Below are positions 35,135-43,981 of a stretch of 64,000 nucleotides of DNA, one piece after another (the stretch's first letter is position 1; each line of letters opens with the position of its first letter). A program made the translations under genes and the position numbers. The DNA comes from Comamonadaceae bacterium (GTDB lineage Bacteria > Pseudomonadota > Gammaproteobacteria > Burkholderiales > Burkholderiaceae_C): assembly GCA_947442105.1 (NCBI GenBank), contig CANEVH010000008.1, forward strand, positions 1 to 64,000. Direction: 5' to 3'. The notes beneath the pieces were generated by a model, which saw only the letters and a program-made list of their open reading frames with translations, was not told the origin of the DNA and made no database searches.

Positions 35135-38068
35135 ATGCCGGTCAGTGGCGCCCCAAGAGCAGTCGCGGCAGCACAACTTTTGCTGCTGTGTTCGGCGATG
35201 GTGGTGGCGCCAAACGCGCTGGCGATTAGGAACTACGACACAAGCAGTTCAGCTAATTCGTTGATCAGCAACGACACTTCGCTTGGGTTCACAGTCGTGG
35301 CTGAAGTCTTGCCAGTTTCGACCAGCAGATCTGCTGACATTTCCCCACTGACCCTGCGCGGCCAAGCGCGCAAGGGCCAGCGCATTGTGCTGGCGCAGCG
35401 GGGCTTTGTGTTTTTTGAGCAAACCTTTGCCCGCGACGGTCCTTTTGTGATCAAAGAGGTGGTGCCGCTCAACGACAAAACGCCGGTGGTCTTTGTGCTG
35501 ATAGACGCCGATGGCGCGCAAGACAGCACCAAGTTCAGCCTGCTGCCTGGCCAACGCCACGCGCTGGGGGATAACGCCCAGAGCGCGCCAGCGCAGGCCA
35601 AAGCCGGCACCAGCCCAGCCGCAGACGACAACGACGCGCCCGAGTTTGACGCCAGCTTTTTGCTAGGCAGCGCCCTGCGCAGCCTCAGCCCTGCACAACT
35701 GCGCAGCCTGGGCCGGGCGCGCCCTGGCAGCTACCTGGCCGAGGTGTTTCGCAACGAGCAGCCGATTGGCAAGTTTGACGTTAAGTTCAGCCGCCACCCC
35801 ACCAAGGGTGAGGCGCTGGCCTGTGTGTCCCCAGCGCTGTACCAGCAGTTAGGCGTAGACCTGCGCTACACCAGCGCGCAGGGCAAAGAATTGCTCAAGC
35901 CCACCGCAGACCGCAACGACCCGACCGACTGTCTGTTTATGGAAGACTGGTTGTCTGGCGCACGCTCAGACTTCAACCTGGGCGAGCTGCGCCTGGACAT
36001 TGCGGTGCCCCAGGCCTATGTGACGCGCGAAAACCTGCGCGCCGTGCCGCCCGAGATGCTAGACCAGGGTGAGACCGCTGCCTTTGTGAACTACGGCTTG
36101 AACAGCTACAGCGCCCAAAGCGGTGACAGCCGCACCGAGAGCCAGTTTTTGAACCTGAGCACGGGCGTCAACCTGGGGCCGTGGCGCGCGCGGCAAAGCA
36201 GCTACTTATCCAAAGACGCCAGCGGTGCGACCCAAACCGTCAACGGCGAGCTGCTGCTCAAGCGTAGCTTGGTCGGCTGGCAGGCCAACCTGGCGCTGGG
36301 CCAGACCAGCACCTGGAGCCCAGTGCTGGGCTCCACGCCCATTACCGGGGTGCGCCTTGGGTCCGAAGAAATGCTGCTGCCCGATGACGAGCGCAGCTTT
36401 AACACCGTGGTGCGCGGCGTGGCGCGCGGCAATGCCACGGTGCGCATACGCCAAAACAATGTGGTGTTTTTTGAGCAAAACGTACCGGCCGGGCCGTTTG
36501 AGTTCACGCGACTTAGCCCACCATCGTCTTTGGGGGATCTGCAGGTAACGGTGACCGAGGCCGACGGCTCAGAAACCCGCTCTGTGGTGCCCTATGCCTA
36601 CGACGGCGGCAAGCTCAACCCCGGCTCGTACCGCTACAGCCTGGCTTTGGGCAACTACCGAGGTGGCAACAACACGGCCGAGACGCCGTTGCTGCACGGC
36701 TATGTGCGCTATGGCCTGAACGACACCTGGACACCCACCGCAGAGGCCATTGCCAGCGCCAACTACCAGGCCCTGGGTTTGCAGGCCAGCGTGTACAACA
36801 AATACGGCACGTTTTCGGCCAGCACCCAGCTGGCACACCAAAGCGCGCCCCAGGAGCAAAGCGGCGCGGCCTACAACGCCTACTACTATGCGCCCCCGCT
36901 CGGTCCGGTTAACTTGTACGGCGGCCTAGGCTACCAAACCGAACACTACGTATCGCCCAACACGGGCCTGGGCCAGCTCAGCAACACCAGCGCAGGCGCT
37001 GCCGCCAGCTTTGAGAGCAGCAGCTACCTGGGCCTGAGCCTGAACATGGGCAGCTATGGCGGCCTATATGCCACCGCCCGGCGCCAAACCAACTGGAACC
37101 AAAGCGCCGCACCCGAGCAATACAGCCTGGGCTACAGCCTGTTTCGTAACAGCATGTTTTTTAGCGCCAACTTGGACCGTAGCAGCGGGGGCTTTGCGGG
37201 CGGCAGTGTGGACACGGTGCGCTTGTCTGTGAGCGTGCCGCTGGACATGGGCAGCAACAAGGGATGGCTTGCCGCGAGTGCTTCGCAGCAGGGCAACTAC
37301 GGCGTGGCTCAGAGCTTTAACTATAACGGCAACACCGAAGACAACAGCCTGAGCTATAGCCTGAGCCACAGCGGCCAAGACGGACAAAACAGCTCCGGCG
37401 GCTCGGTGGGCTACCAGCACCCCTATGGCTTTGCCGGCCTGTCGCTGAGCACTGGCAACAACTTCAGCCAAACCGGCCTGGGCTTGAGCGGCAGCCTGGT
37501 GGCGCACCGCGGTGGCCTGACGCTGGCGCCCCCGGTGGGTGACACCTTTGCCATTGTCGAAGTGCCCAACGGCGAGGGCGCGCGGGTGAATGGCAGCAAC
37601 GCGCAGGTTGGCGCCAGCGGCTACGGCGTGGTGTCCTACCTGTCGCCCTACGGATTTAACGATGTGGCGCTGAACCTAGAAAACGCTCCCATGGACCTGG
37701 AGGTGGACACCGCCAGCCAGCGCGTGGCGCCGCTGGATGGCTCTATTGTGCTGCTGCGCTTCAAGGCCAACCGGGGCCGGCCACTGCTGCTGCAATTGAC
37801 CCTGGACCAGGGCGGCAGGCTGCCCCTGGGTGCCAGCGTGCTCGACGCGCAAGACCAAGAAGTGGGCCAGGTGGGCCAAGCCAGCAAGGCGGTGGTGCGG
37901 GTGAAAGGCGACACCGGCAAGCTGAAGGTGGTGTGGGGCGACAAGCCCGCGCAGCGCTGCACGCTGGACTACCAGCTAGGCAATAAGGACATCGCCAACG
38001 CCAGTGGTATGACCCCGCTGGCCTTGACTTGCAAGCAAGCTGCACCGGACAACTTGGCGACATTCTGA
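35135..38068 (+). CDS. Pilus outer membrane usher with an extra N-terminal plug-like segment
   Basis: The 977-residue protein is a FimD/PapC usher: a canonical N-terminal domain begins near residue 168 (FDASFLLGSALRSLSPAQL), then the barrel (ETAAFVNYGLNSY..NLGPWRARQSSYLS), the plug (VRGVARGNATVRIRQNN, then VVFFEQNVPAGPFEFTRL, near 420-490) and C-terminal domains. Residues 1-30 are a signal peptide. Residues 73-137 (LRGQARKGQRIVLAQRG, FVFFEQTFARDGPF, ..IDADGAQD) resemble the plug itself and are not expected in ushers. The base composition shifts from AT-richer to GC-rich at about 35345, the start of this segment. No adhesin gene follows. Confidence 0.9.
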   Translation: MPVSGAPRAVAAAQLLLLCSAMVVAPNALAIRNYDTSSSANSLISNDTSLGFTVVAEVLPVSTSRSADISPLTLRGQARKGQRIVLAQRGFVFFEQTFARDGPFVIKEVVPLNDKTPVVFVLIDADGAQDSTKFSLLPGQRHALGDNAQSAPAQAKAGTSPAADDNDAPEFDASFLLGSALRSLSPAQLRSLGRARPGSYLAEVFRNEQPIGKFDVKFSRHPTKGEALACVSPALYQQLGVDLRYTSAQGKELLKPTADRNDPTDCLFMEDWLSGARSDFNLGELRLDIAVPQAYVTRENLRAVPPEMLDQGETAAFVNYGLNSYSAQSGDSRTESQFLNLSTGVNLGPWRARQSSYLSKDASGATQTVNGELLLKRSLVGWQANLALGQTSTWSPVLGSTPITGVRLGSEEMLLPDDERSFNTVVRGVARGNATVRIRQNNVVFFEQNVPAGPFEFTRLSPPSSLGDLQVTVTEADGSETRSVVPYAYDGGKLNPGSYRYSLALGNYRGGNNTAETPLLHGYVRYGLNDTWTPTAEAIASANYQALGLQASVYNKYGTFSASTQLAHQSAPQEQSGAAYNAYYYAPPLGPVNLYGGLGYQTEHYVSPNTGLGQLSNTSAGAAASFESSSYLGLSLNMGSYGGLYATARRQTNWNQSAAPEQYSLGYSLFRNSMFFSANLDRSSGGFAGGSVDTVRLSVSVPLDMGSNKGWLAASASQQGNYGVAQSFNYNGNTEDNSLSYSLSHSGQDGQNSSGGSVGYQHPYGFAGLSLSTGNNFSQTGLGLSGSLVAHRGGLTLAPPVGDTFAIVEVPNGEGARVNGSNAQVGASGYGVVSYLSPYGFNDVALNLENAPMDLEVDTASQRVAPLDGSIVLLRFKANRGRPLLLQLTLDQGGRLPLGASVLDAQDQEVGQVGQASKAVVRVKGDTGKLKVVWGDKPAQRCTLDYQLGNKDIANASGMTPLALTCKQAAPDNLATF

Positions 38069-38501
38069 GCGCTGGGTAGTGCGCGCGCCGACGCCGACCT
38101 GGCAACACCGGCGCCGCCAGGTGCAGGGCTAAATCCTGGCTAGGTCGAACACGCCTTCGGTCTTTTAAAGGCGTGCGGGGTTCGCCTGCTGGAGGGGTTC
38201 TGTATCCACGCGCACCAATCGATCACAAGCTCGGCCTTGCGCTGTATGCGCAATTGCTGCGGCTGAAAGCCAGGCGGCTTTCGAACTTCACTGAACAGAA
38301 GCGCCGCTTGCCGGACTCTGGTGCCTACGCACACCGAAAAATCCCATTGGATTGAGACCCCGCGAGCGCTTGCGAAGCGTTCTTCCAGCGCTCCGCGGCC
38401 TCATCGCACGTTACACCTAAAAAATACCAACAATTGATATAAATCATGAAAAAACACATAAAGTACAAAAAATACTTATTTCATTGCAATACGAAATTCC
38501 C
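38069..38501. other. Intergenic region after the usher
   Basis: These 433 bases contain no supported gene. Bases 38400-38480 are AT-rich and may hold the promoter of the downstream TpsB-like fragment. A tip adhesin gene, often found here in pilus operons, is absent. Confidence 0.5.
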
Positions 38502-39047
38502 ATGCCCAAGGCGGTCTCATGTTCTCCAGCAGGTTCCGGGCGCTGGCCCCTGCGCTTCTCGCTTCGCAGCGCGAAGGCGGGCTTGGCCATGGCGGTGGTT
38601 TGTCTTGCGCTTGCGCTGCCCCGCGCGCCAGCCCAAGCGTCTGAACTTGAACCCCTCTGCAATGGGCAGAGCGCGGAGCTAGACAATTTGCACCCTGGCA
38701 GGCAATGCGCCGCAGCCACCCCGAACAACCCTGCCGCAGAGGCGCGCAGCCAGAGCGTGACCATCGTGCAGTTTCGCTTTGCCGGCAACACCCTGTTTAC
38801 CAGCAAGGCCTTGGCCGCAGTGCTGGCCGATGATTTGAACCGCCCCTTGAGCTTTGGCAACTTGCACGCACTCTCCGACAAGCTGGAGCGCTTTTACCGC
38901 GCCCACGGCCGCCTGGCCATCGTGGTCTTGCCAGCGCAAGACATTTCGGCCAACAAGCTCACTTTCGTGGTGGTGGAGGCCAAGCCCGGCAAGCTGCACA
39001 TGGAAGCCCGATTGGATCTGGACGCTTCAGTAAACCGCCTGTCCTAG
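38502..39047 (+). pseudogene. Truncated TpsB/ShlB-type transporter (POTRA domain only)
   Basis: The 181-residue frame has a signal-like start (to about residue 45, ending AQAS) and one POTRA_2 domain: VTIVQFRFAGNTLFTSKALA, LSFGNLHALSDKLERFYRAHGR, VLPAQDISANKLTFVVVEAK. Intact two-partner-secretion transporters are about 550 residues with a 16-strand barrel after a second POTRA; here a stop at 39047 follows the first. No TpsA substrate is near. It is probably a decayed gene, although a stand-alone POTRA protein cannot be ruled out. Confidence 0.65.
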
Positions 39048-39354
39048 TCCACAGCGAGTGCCCCAGCTTGGCGAGGCTTTGGAAACTACGGCTTGCCACG
39101 GCATGAATTGCGCTTGCCTCCCAGAGGTTAACCAGCCAAGTGCGCATGGGCGTCTGTGATCGGCCAGCACAGGCTGTGCGCCGCTGTGTGTGAAGGGCAG
39201 GTTGCCAAGGCCATAGCTTTGGCATTCAAGGCGGCAATGCGTGCCGAGGCACCTGGACGCTGGACGGCGTTGCCCTTGTAAACTCGCCGCCTTCTACACC
39301 AGCGTGTCCGGCGCCGTGGGAGCATCCTATTTCCGGGCCATGTAGAGGACTACC
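39048..39354. other. Intergenic region before the queuosine genes
   Basis: About 300 bases without a supported frame. No further TpsB barrel sequence was recognised on either strand, and I saw no convincing preQ1 riboswitch fold. The promoter of queE-queD-guaD is expected near the right end. Confidence 0.45.
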
Positions 39355-39453
39355 ATGTACAAAAACCTCGCTGCGATGGTCGTCGCCCAGTCGGCGCCCG
39401 TCCGCGAATCCCCAAGCCGCGCACTTGCTGGCTTTGCCCGGCCAGCGCCATGA
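39355..39453 (+). CDS. Possible 32-residue leader peptide overlapping queE
   Basis: An ATG at 39355 behind AGAGGA opens MYKNLAAMVVAQSAPVRESP and 12 more residues, ending with an ATGA overlap at the queE start. The exact overlap suggests translational coupling, but no family is recognised and the frame may be fortuitous. Confidence 0.3.
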   Translation: MYKNLAAMVVAQSAPVRESPSRALAGFARPAP

Positions 39454-40094
39454 GCTACCAAGTCAAAGAAATCTTCTACACCCTGCAAGGCGAAGGCGCC
39501 AACGCGGGCAAGCCTGCGGTGTTTTGCCGTTTTGCCGGTTGCAATCTCTGGTCGGGCCGCGAGCAAGACCGCGCCACGGCGGTCTGCCAGTTTTGCGATA
39601 CCGACTTTGTGGGCACCGACGGCACGCTGGGCGGCCGGTTTGACAGCGCCCAGGCCTTGGCCGCCCAAATTGCAGCTCTGTGGCCGGCAGCCGACCATGC
39701 GCACCGGTTTGTGGTGCTGACCGGCGGTGAGCCCTTGCTGCAAGTTGACACTGCGCTGGTACAGGCGCTGCACGCGCAAGGTTTCAAAATCGCCGTGGAA
39801 ACCAATGGCAGCTTGCCAGCACCTGCGGGCATGGACTGGATTTGCGTCAGCCCCAAGGCCGGTGCGCCCTGGGTGCAACGCGCGGGTCAGGAACTCAAGC
39901 TGGTGTGGCCGCAGGCGGGTTTTGGCCTGGACGATCTGCAAGCCATGCAGGCTTTGGCGTTTGAGCACCACCATTTGCAGCCGCTGGACGACATCTTGCG
40001 CATAAAAAATACCGAAATCTGTATCGCCCTGTGCCTGCAACACCCGGCCTGGAAGCTCAGCCTGCAAACCCACAAGATGACCGGAATCCGATGA
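39450..40094 (+). CDS. queE: 7-carboxy-7-deazaguanine synthase
   Basis: The 214-residue radical SAM enzyme converts 6-carboxytetrahydropterin to CDG on the path to queuosine. The cluster motif is the variant CX14CX2C (Cys31, Cys46, Cys49), known from Burkholderia-type QueE, within CRFAGCNLWSGREQD..CQFCD. VVLTGGEPLLQVD and KIAVETNGS are the SAM-binding strands. It overlaps queD by 4 bases. Confidence 0.93.
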   Translation: MSYQVKEIFYTLQGEGANAGKPAVFCRFAGCNLWSGREQDRATAVCQFCDTDFVGTDGTLGGRFDSAQALAAQIAALWPAADHAHRFVVLTGGEPLLQVDTALVQALHAQGFKIAVETNGSLPAPAGMDWICVSPKAGAPWVQRAGQELKLVWPQAGFGLDDLQAMQALAFEHHHLQPLDDILRIKNTEICIALCLQHPAWKLSLQTHKMTGIR

Positions 40095-40486
40095 GCACCG
40101 CACCCAAACCAGTTTCCCCACCTGAATTCCGCGTCAGCCAAAAGTTCTTTTTTGACGCCGCCCACACCCTGCAGCGCGACATAGAGCGCGAAGGCAGCCT
40201 GCGCATCCACGGCCACACCTATTACGCCGAAGTGACGGTAGCCGGGCCGCGCGACCCGGTCACCGGCATGGTGGTGGACCTGGGGCTGGTGCGCCTGCAC
40301 ATTGAACAGTTGCGCCCGCAGCTGGACCACCGCCTGCTTGACGAAGTGCCTGAGCTGGGCCCTGCCACCTTGGAGAACCTGTGCGCCTTTATCTGGCGCG
40401 GCTTGGAGCCTGACTTGCCCAGCTTGTGCCAAGTGCGCGTATGGCGTGAGGCGATGGGGGACGCGTGCACCATGGGGCGTGTCTGA
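40091..40486 (+). CDS. queD: 6-carboxytetrahydropterin synthase
   Basis: The 131-residue protein supplies the QueE substrate from dihydroneopterin triphosphate. Zn-binding His residues appear in FFDAAHTL and RIHGHTYYAEV; LDHRLLDEV and PTLENLCAFIW-like motifs follow. The start at 40091 overlaps queE (ATGA) and its stop overlaps guaD (TGATG), so the three genes form a tightly coupled operon. Confidence 0.93.
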   Translation: MSTAPKPVSPPEFRVSQKFFFDAAHTLQRDIEREGSLRIHGHTYYAEVTVAGPRDPVTGMVVDLGLVRLHIEQLRPQLDHRLLDEVPELGPATLENLCAFIWRGLEPDLPSLCQVRVWREAMGDACTMGRV

Positions 40487-41805
40487 TGCTGAGGGGATAC
40501 CGCGCCAGCCTGCTTTGGTTTGCCGACCCCGCGCAGGGCGCTGACAGCATTCGCTATGAAGAAGACGGCTTGCTGCTTGTCGGCCCCGATGACCTGGGTT
40601 GCCAGGTGGTGCAGGCGCTGGGCGACTGGCACGGCCTGTCTGCGCGCTACCCTGGGCTTGCGGTAGAGCACTGGCCCGGACGCATCATCGCGCCCGGCTT
40701 TGTGGACATGCATGTGCATTTTCCGCAGACCAACGTCATTGGCTCACCCGCCGACGGCCTCTTGCCCTGGCTAGAGAACTACACCTTCCCCGAAGAGCAG
40801 CGTTTCGCCGACCCCGACTATGCCGCTGAGGCTGCTGCTTTTTTTGTGAATGAACTGCTGCGCAACGGCGTGACCACCGCGCTGGCCTTTGCCACCTCGC
40901 ACAGCACCTCGGTCAACGCCTTGTTCGCCCAAGCGCAGGCGCGCCATATGCGCCTGATCACCGGCCTGTGCCTGATGGACCGCCACGCCCCAGCCGCTTT
41001 GCTCAACCCAGCGGGCTCCGGCAACGGCGCTGCCGAACAAAGCCTGGTCGAGTCCGAGGCACTCATCCAGCGCTGGCATGGCCAAGGCCGCCTGGGCTAC
41101 GCCATTACTCCGCGCTTTGCGCCCACGTCCACCGACGCCCAGTTGCGCGGCGCGGGCGAACTGGCCGCGCGCTATCCCGATGTGTGGATCCAGAGCCATG
41201 TGGCCGAAAACAAAGACGAGATCGCCTGGGCGCGCACGCTGTTTCCCCAGTCGCGCAGCTACCTGGCCACCTACGCCGACTTTGGCCTCATGCGAAAACG
41301 CGCCGTCTATGCCCACTGCATCCATTTTGACGACGACGACCGCGCCCTGATGCGCTCCACCGGCGCAGTGGCCGCCATCAGCCCCACGAGCAACCTGTTT
41401 TTGGGCAGCGGTTTTTTTGACTACGTCGGCGCGGACCGCGTGGGCTTTGGCTACGGCCTGGCCAGCGACGTGGGCGGCGGCACCAGCTTTAGCCCGTTTC
41501 ACACCATGCTGGCGGCCTACTACGTGGGGCGCGAGGGCCATAGCACCAGCGGCCTGTCGCTCACGCCGCAGCAGCTGTGGTGGCAGCACACCGCAGGCGC
41601 GGCGCAGGCCCTGGGACTGGATGGAGTGGTGGGCAATCTGCTGCCCGGTTGCGAAGCCGACTTTGTAGTGCTCAACCCCGCCGCCACGCCCTTGCTCGCC
41701 CGCAAGACGGCGCGTGCCGCATCGCTGGCCGAATTGCTGTTTGCGCTGATCGTACTGGGCGATGACCGGGTGGTTGAGCGCACGGTGGTGGCGCAGGCGC
41801 TGTAG
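40486..41805 (+). CDS. guaD: Guanine deaminase
   Basis: The 439-residue amidohydrolase deaminates guanine to xanthine. Metal ligands and signatures: PGFVDMHVHFPQTNVIGSPA, the HVAENKDEIAWA strand, YAHCIHFDDDD, and the C-terminal SDVGGGTSFSPF with its Asp. Its product feeds XdhAB encoded 20 kb away in the same window. The start at 40486 shares bases with the queD stop. Coupling a guanine-catabolic gene to queuosine genes, which draw on GTP, is notable. Confidence 0.93.
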   Translation: MLRGYRASLLWFADPAQGADSIRYEEDGLLLVGPDDLGCQVVQALGDWHGLSARYPGLAVEHWPGRIIAPGFVDMHVHFPQTNVIGSPADGLLPWLENYTFPEEQRFADPDYAAEAAAFFVNELLRNGVTTALAFATSHSTSVNALFAQAQARHMRLITGLCLMDRHAPAALLNPAGSGNGAAEQSLVESEALIQRWHGQGRLGYAITPRFAPTSTDAQLRGAGELAARYPDVWIQSHVAENKDEIAWARTLFPQSRSYLATYADFGLMRKRAVYAHCIHFDDDDRALMRSTGAVAAISPTSNLFLGSGFFDYVGADRVGFGYGLASDVGGGTSFSPFHTMLAAYYVGREGHSTSGLSLTPQQLWWQHTAGAAQALGLDGVVGNLLPGCEADFVVLNPAATPLLARKTARAASLAELLFALIVLGDDRVVERTVVAQAL

Positions 41806-42313
41806 CGACTCTACTTCGGCGGGTGCTGCACCCGCATTGCATCTTTCCCCCCTATCCCCCCAACCCCCTTTCCACCCCAGCGGGGTAGAAAGGGGGAGCC
41901 AACAGCCACATTTGATTTCGTCGCCCCGGCGAGGGCACCACTGGGACCGGCCCTTTGGCTAAAGGCGGCGGAGCTTGGTAGCGACGGCGCCTAGCCCCGA
42001 ATCTCCGCAAAAACCGCAGCGCGAGCTAAACCCATAAAGCCGTCGCGGCGACGGCGCCGCGCATAAGTGTCGCAGGCCTACCCACAGGTGCATGGCCAGT
42101 AGAAGGTTAGCCGGAGCGACGAAATCAAATGTGGCTGTTCCGCTCCCCCTCTCCTCCCCGCTGGGGAGGAGAGGGGGTTGGGGGGTGTGGCGGGGCAGGA
42201 CAGCCCGCATAACCCTAGCAGGGGCGACAAAACCAATTGTGGCTGGGGCGTGTGGCGGCGCAAGCCTAACCCCGCCGGGGTGGAAAGGGGGCCGAAGGGG
42301 GGTGGGCCAACCC
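41806..42313. repeat. Spacer with three copies of a hairpin-plus-block repeat
   Basis: A 25-base block (CAGCCACATTTGATTTCGTC plus GCCCC) lies at 41903-41927. Inverted copies are at 42113-42137 (24 of 25 matching) and 42220-42244 (about 21 of 25). Each is paired with a GC hairpin: 41864-41896, 42145-42177 (perfect 15-bp stem, GCT loop) and a short one at 42268-42280. The first hairpin could also terminate guaD. No gene is supported here. It looks like a family of intergenic mobile or REP-like repeats. Confidence 0.75.
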
Positions 42314-43462
42314 TCAAATGGCTTGCGCAACCCTTGCCTTGAGCTCGCGGTTAAACGCTTGGTACAAAGGCAGCACCATCTGGGCCAGATCACCAGGATG
42401 GACTTGTTCGTTTTTTCCCACAAACTGGTCTGTTTGAATGAACCGTGTGAGTGTGGCGGAGACCGCTTGCACCTGGTACAGGTGGTTGTCGTACAAGCCC
42501 GGCATCACGTCAATAGGATCAGACCAGCCGAAGAATGCACCTTCTTGGTAAATCAAGTGGTGCGTGGGGGTGAGCACATCGGGGCCAAAAGCAAACGCCA
42601 CCTGCACGTTCGCGCCGTTTTCTATTTCACCGTGCACGGATTTCAGAGAAGAGCTCCATGCGGCCATGTTTTCAAAATCGCGCAGCACGGCCCAGACTTT
42701 TGCAGCAGGTGCATGGATCAGGATTTCTGTGTGCACTTTGGCCAAGGTGGGTGAGACGCGTTGCACATGGTCGGGCTGGGTGACCAAAATCAACTCGCAA
42801 AGGGCGTTCGCCACCGCTTCAGAGGACGCGGGGTTTTGCCCGGTGATCAAGAGGCCATCGACCACGACGTAAGGCGTCCAATCCGCCTCTTTGAGGTAGT
42901 GCGCGCCATTGCTTTTGAGCATGTCTTCCACCAAAAACGGCACGATGTCAGTCAATTGCACCGCCGTTTCTTCCGTGTTGCTAAAACCGGTGACGTTTTT
43001 GCCCTCCACCAAATACTTCCCGTCGGGCAAGCGAACATTCTTCAGTGCCCCTGGCGCGTGGCAGACGAACGCAACAGGCTTGCCCGCTGCATAAAAGTCG
43101 GCAATCAACTGGATGGAATGGGCATCTTGTGCCAAATCCCACAAAGGGCCGTGGCCACCTGGGTAAAACACGGCGTCATAGTCGCCCACGTTCACATCGC
43201 TGAGTTGGAGCGTGTGGGCCAATTGCGTGCGCAATGCAGCATCTTGGTCCATGCGGCGCGTGGCGTCGGTTTGAAACTCGGGTTGATTGCTTTTGGGGTC
43301 TACCGGTGGCTGGCCGCCCTTGGGGGAACACAAGGTAATGGCCACACCTTGGTCTTGAAGTGCGTAGTAAGGCGCTGCCAGCTCTTCTGTCCAGAACCCG
43401 GTTTTTAGCCCTGTATCGCCCAAGTCCGCGTGACTGGTGATTACAAAAAGTACTTTTTTCAT
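42314..43462 (-). CDS. DJ-1/PfpI (Hsp31-like) domain fused to an SRPBCC domain
   Basis: Residues 1 to about 225 form a class I glutamine-amidotransferase-like DJ-1/Hsp31 domain (TGFWTEELAAPYYAL, SPKGGQPPVDPKS, FYPGGHGPLWDL, and the nucleophile elbow FVCHAPGAL). Residues about 240-382 form an SRPBCC/polyketide-cyclase-like lipid-binding domain (HTEILIHAPAAKVWAVLRDFENMAAWSSSL). Hsp31-like proteins act as glyoxalase III or deglycases. The start at 43462 (MKKVLFVITSHAD) has AAGGAA six bases upstream. The two-domain fusion is unusual to me. The gene stands alone. Confidence 0.8.
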   Translation of the reverse strand: MKKVLFVITSHADLGDTGLKTGFWTEELAAPYYALQDQGVAITLCSPKGGQPPVDPKSNQPEFQTDATRRMDQDAALRTQLAHTLQLSDVNVGDYDAVFYPGGHGPLWDLAQDAHSIQLIADFYAAGKPVAFVCHAPGALKNVRLPDGKYLVEGKNVTGFSNTEETAVQLTDIVPFLVEDMLKSNGAHYLKEADWTPYVVVDGLLITGQNPASSEAVANALCELILVTQPDHVQRVSPTLAKVHTEILIHAPAAKVWAVLRDFENMAAWSSSLKSVHGEIENGANVQVAFAFGPDVLTPTHHLIYQEGAFFGWSDPIDVMPGLYDNHLYQVQAVSATLTRFIQTDQFVGKNEQVHPGDLAQMVLPLYQAFNRELKARVAQAI

Positions 43463-43590
43463 CAGCATTTCCTTGAATATGAAGTGGTTTTAATCGTCCG
43501 CACAAAGTGCACCCCACTTTAGTGCCAAAAAGGAAATAGTCATGTTTGGTTTGCGCAGTTTTCCTGCATTTCCACAGGCCACGAACCCGT

Positions 43591-43944
43591 TCATTCCTGA
43601 CCCGCCGGCGTGGCGCCGAGGCGATCCAGGTACGGGCCAACCTTGCGCTCCAGAATCGTGACGAGGTCGGGGTCCATGAACTGGTACTTGTCGGGGATGC
43701 CCAGGACCACGATACGCTTGTTTCGCACCTGGTAGCCAAACCGCTTCGTCACCCGACTCTTGTGCGAAGCTTCCATCACGAAAATGATGTCGGCCCATTC
43801 GATGGCGTCTGCGTCCAAGGGAACGTTTGCCTGGTCGTCCGTGCCTGCGGAGGCCGCCTCGACGCCTTGCCAGGTGCTAAACGTGTCTTCGGCTGTGGGG
43901 CTTCGAAGCCGATTTTGCGAACAGACGAAGAGTGCGCGGACCAT
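43591..43944 (-). CDS. Low-molecular-weight protein tyrosine phosphatase-like protein
   Basis: The 117-residue protein begins VRALFVCSQNRLRSPTAED, with the CX5RS phosphate loop (Cys8, Arg14), and ends with a DPD motif (YQFMDPDLV) supplying the general acid. It is shorter than classical LMW-PTPs (about 150), matching a short bacterial subfamily. It is 37 bases downstream of the cphA stop on the same strand; a link to cyanophycin is not implied by sequence. Confidence 0.75.
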   Translation of the reverse strand: MVRALFVCSQNRLRSPTAEDTFSTWQGVEAASAGTDDQANVPLDADAIEWADIIFVMEASHKSRVTKRFGYQVRNKRIVVLGIPDKYQFMDPDLVTILERKVGPYLDRLGATPAGQE

Positions 43945-43981
43945 TCCTTTGTCTACCTAAAGGAATCCCGTGCACGGACCG

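Noticed and set aside
39048-39449. Possible preQ1 riboswitch upstream of queE
   Set aside because: I could not find the compact hairpin plus A-rich tail expected of preQ1 aptamers, so it was not called.
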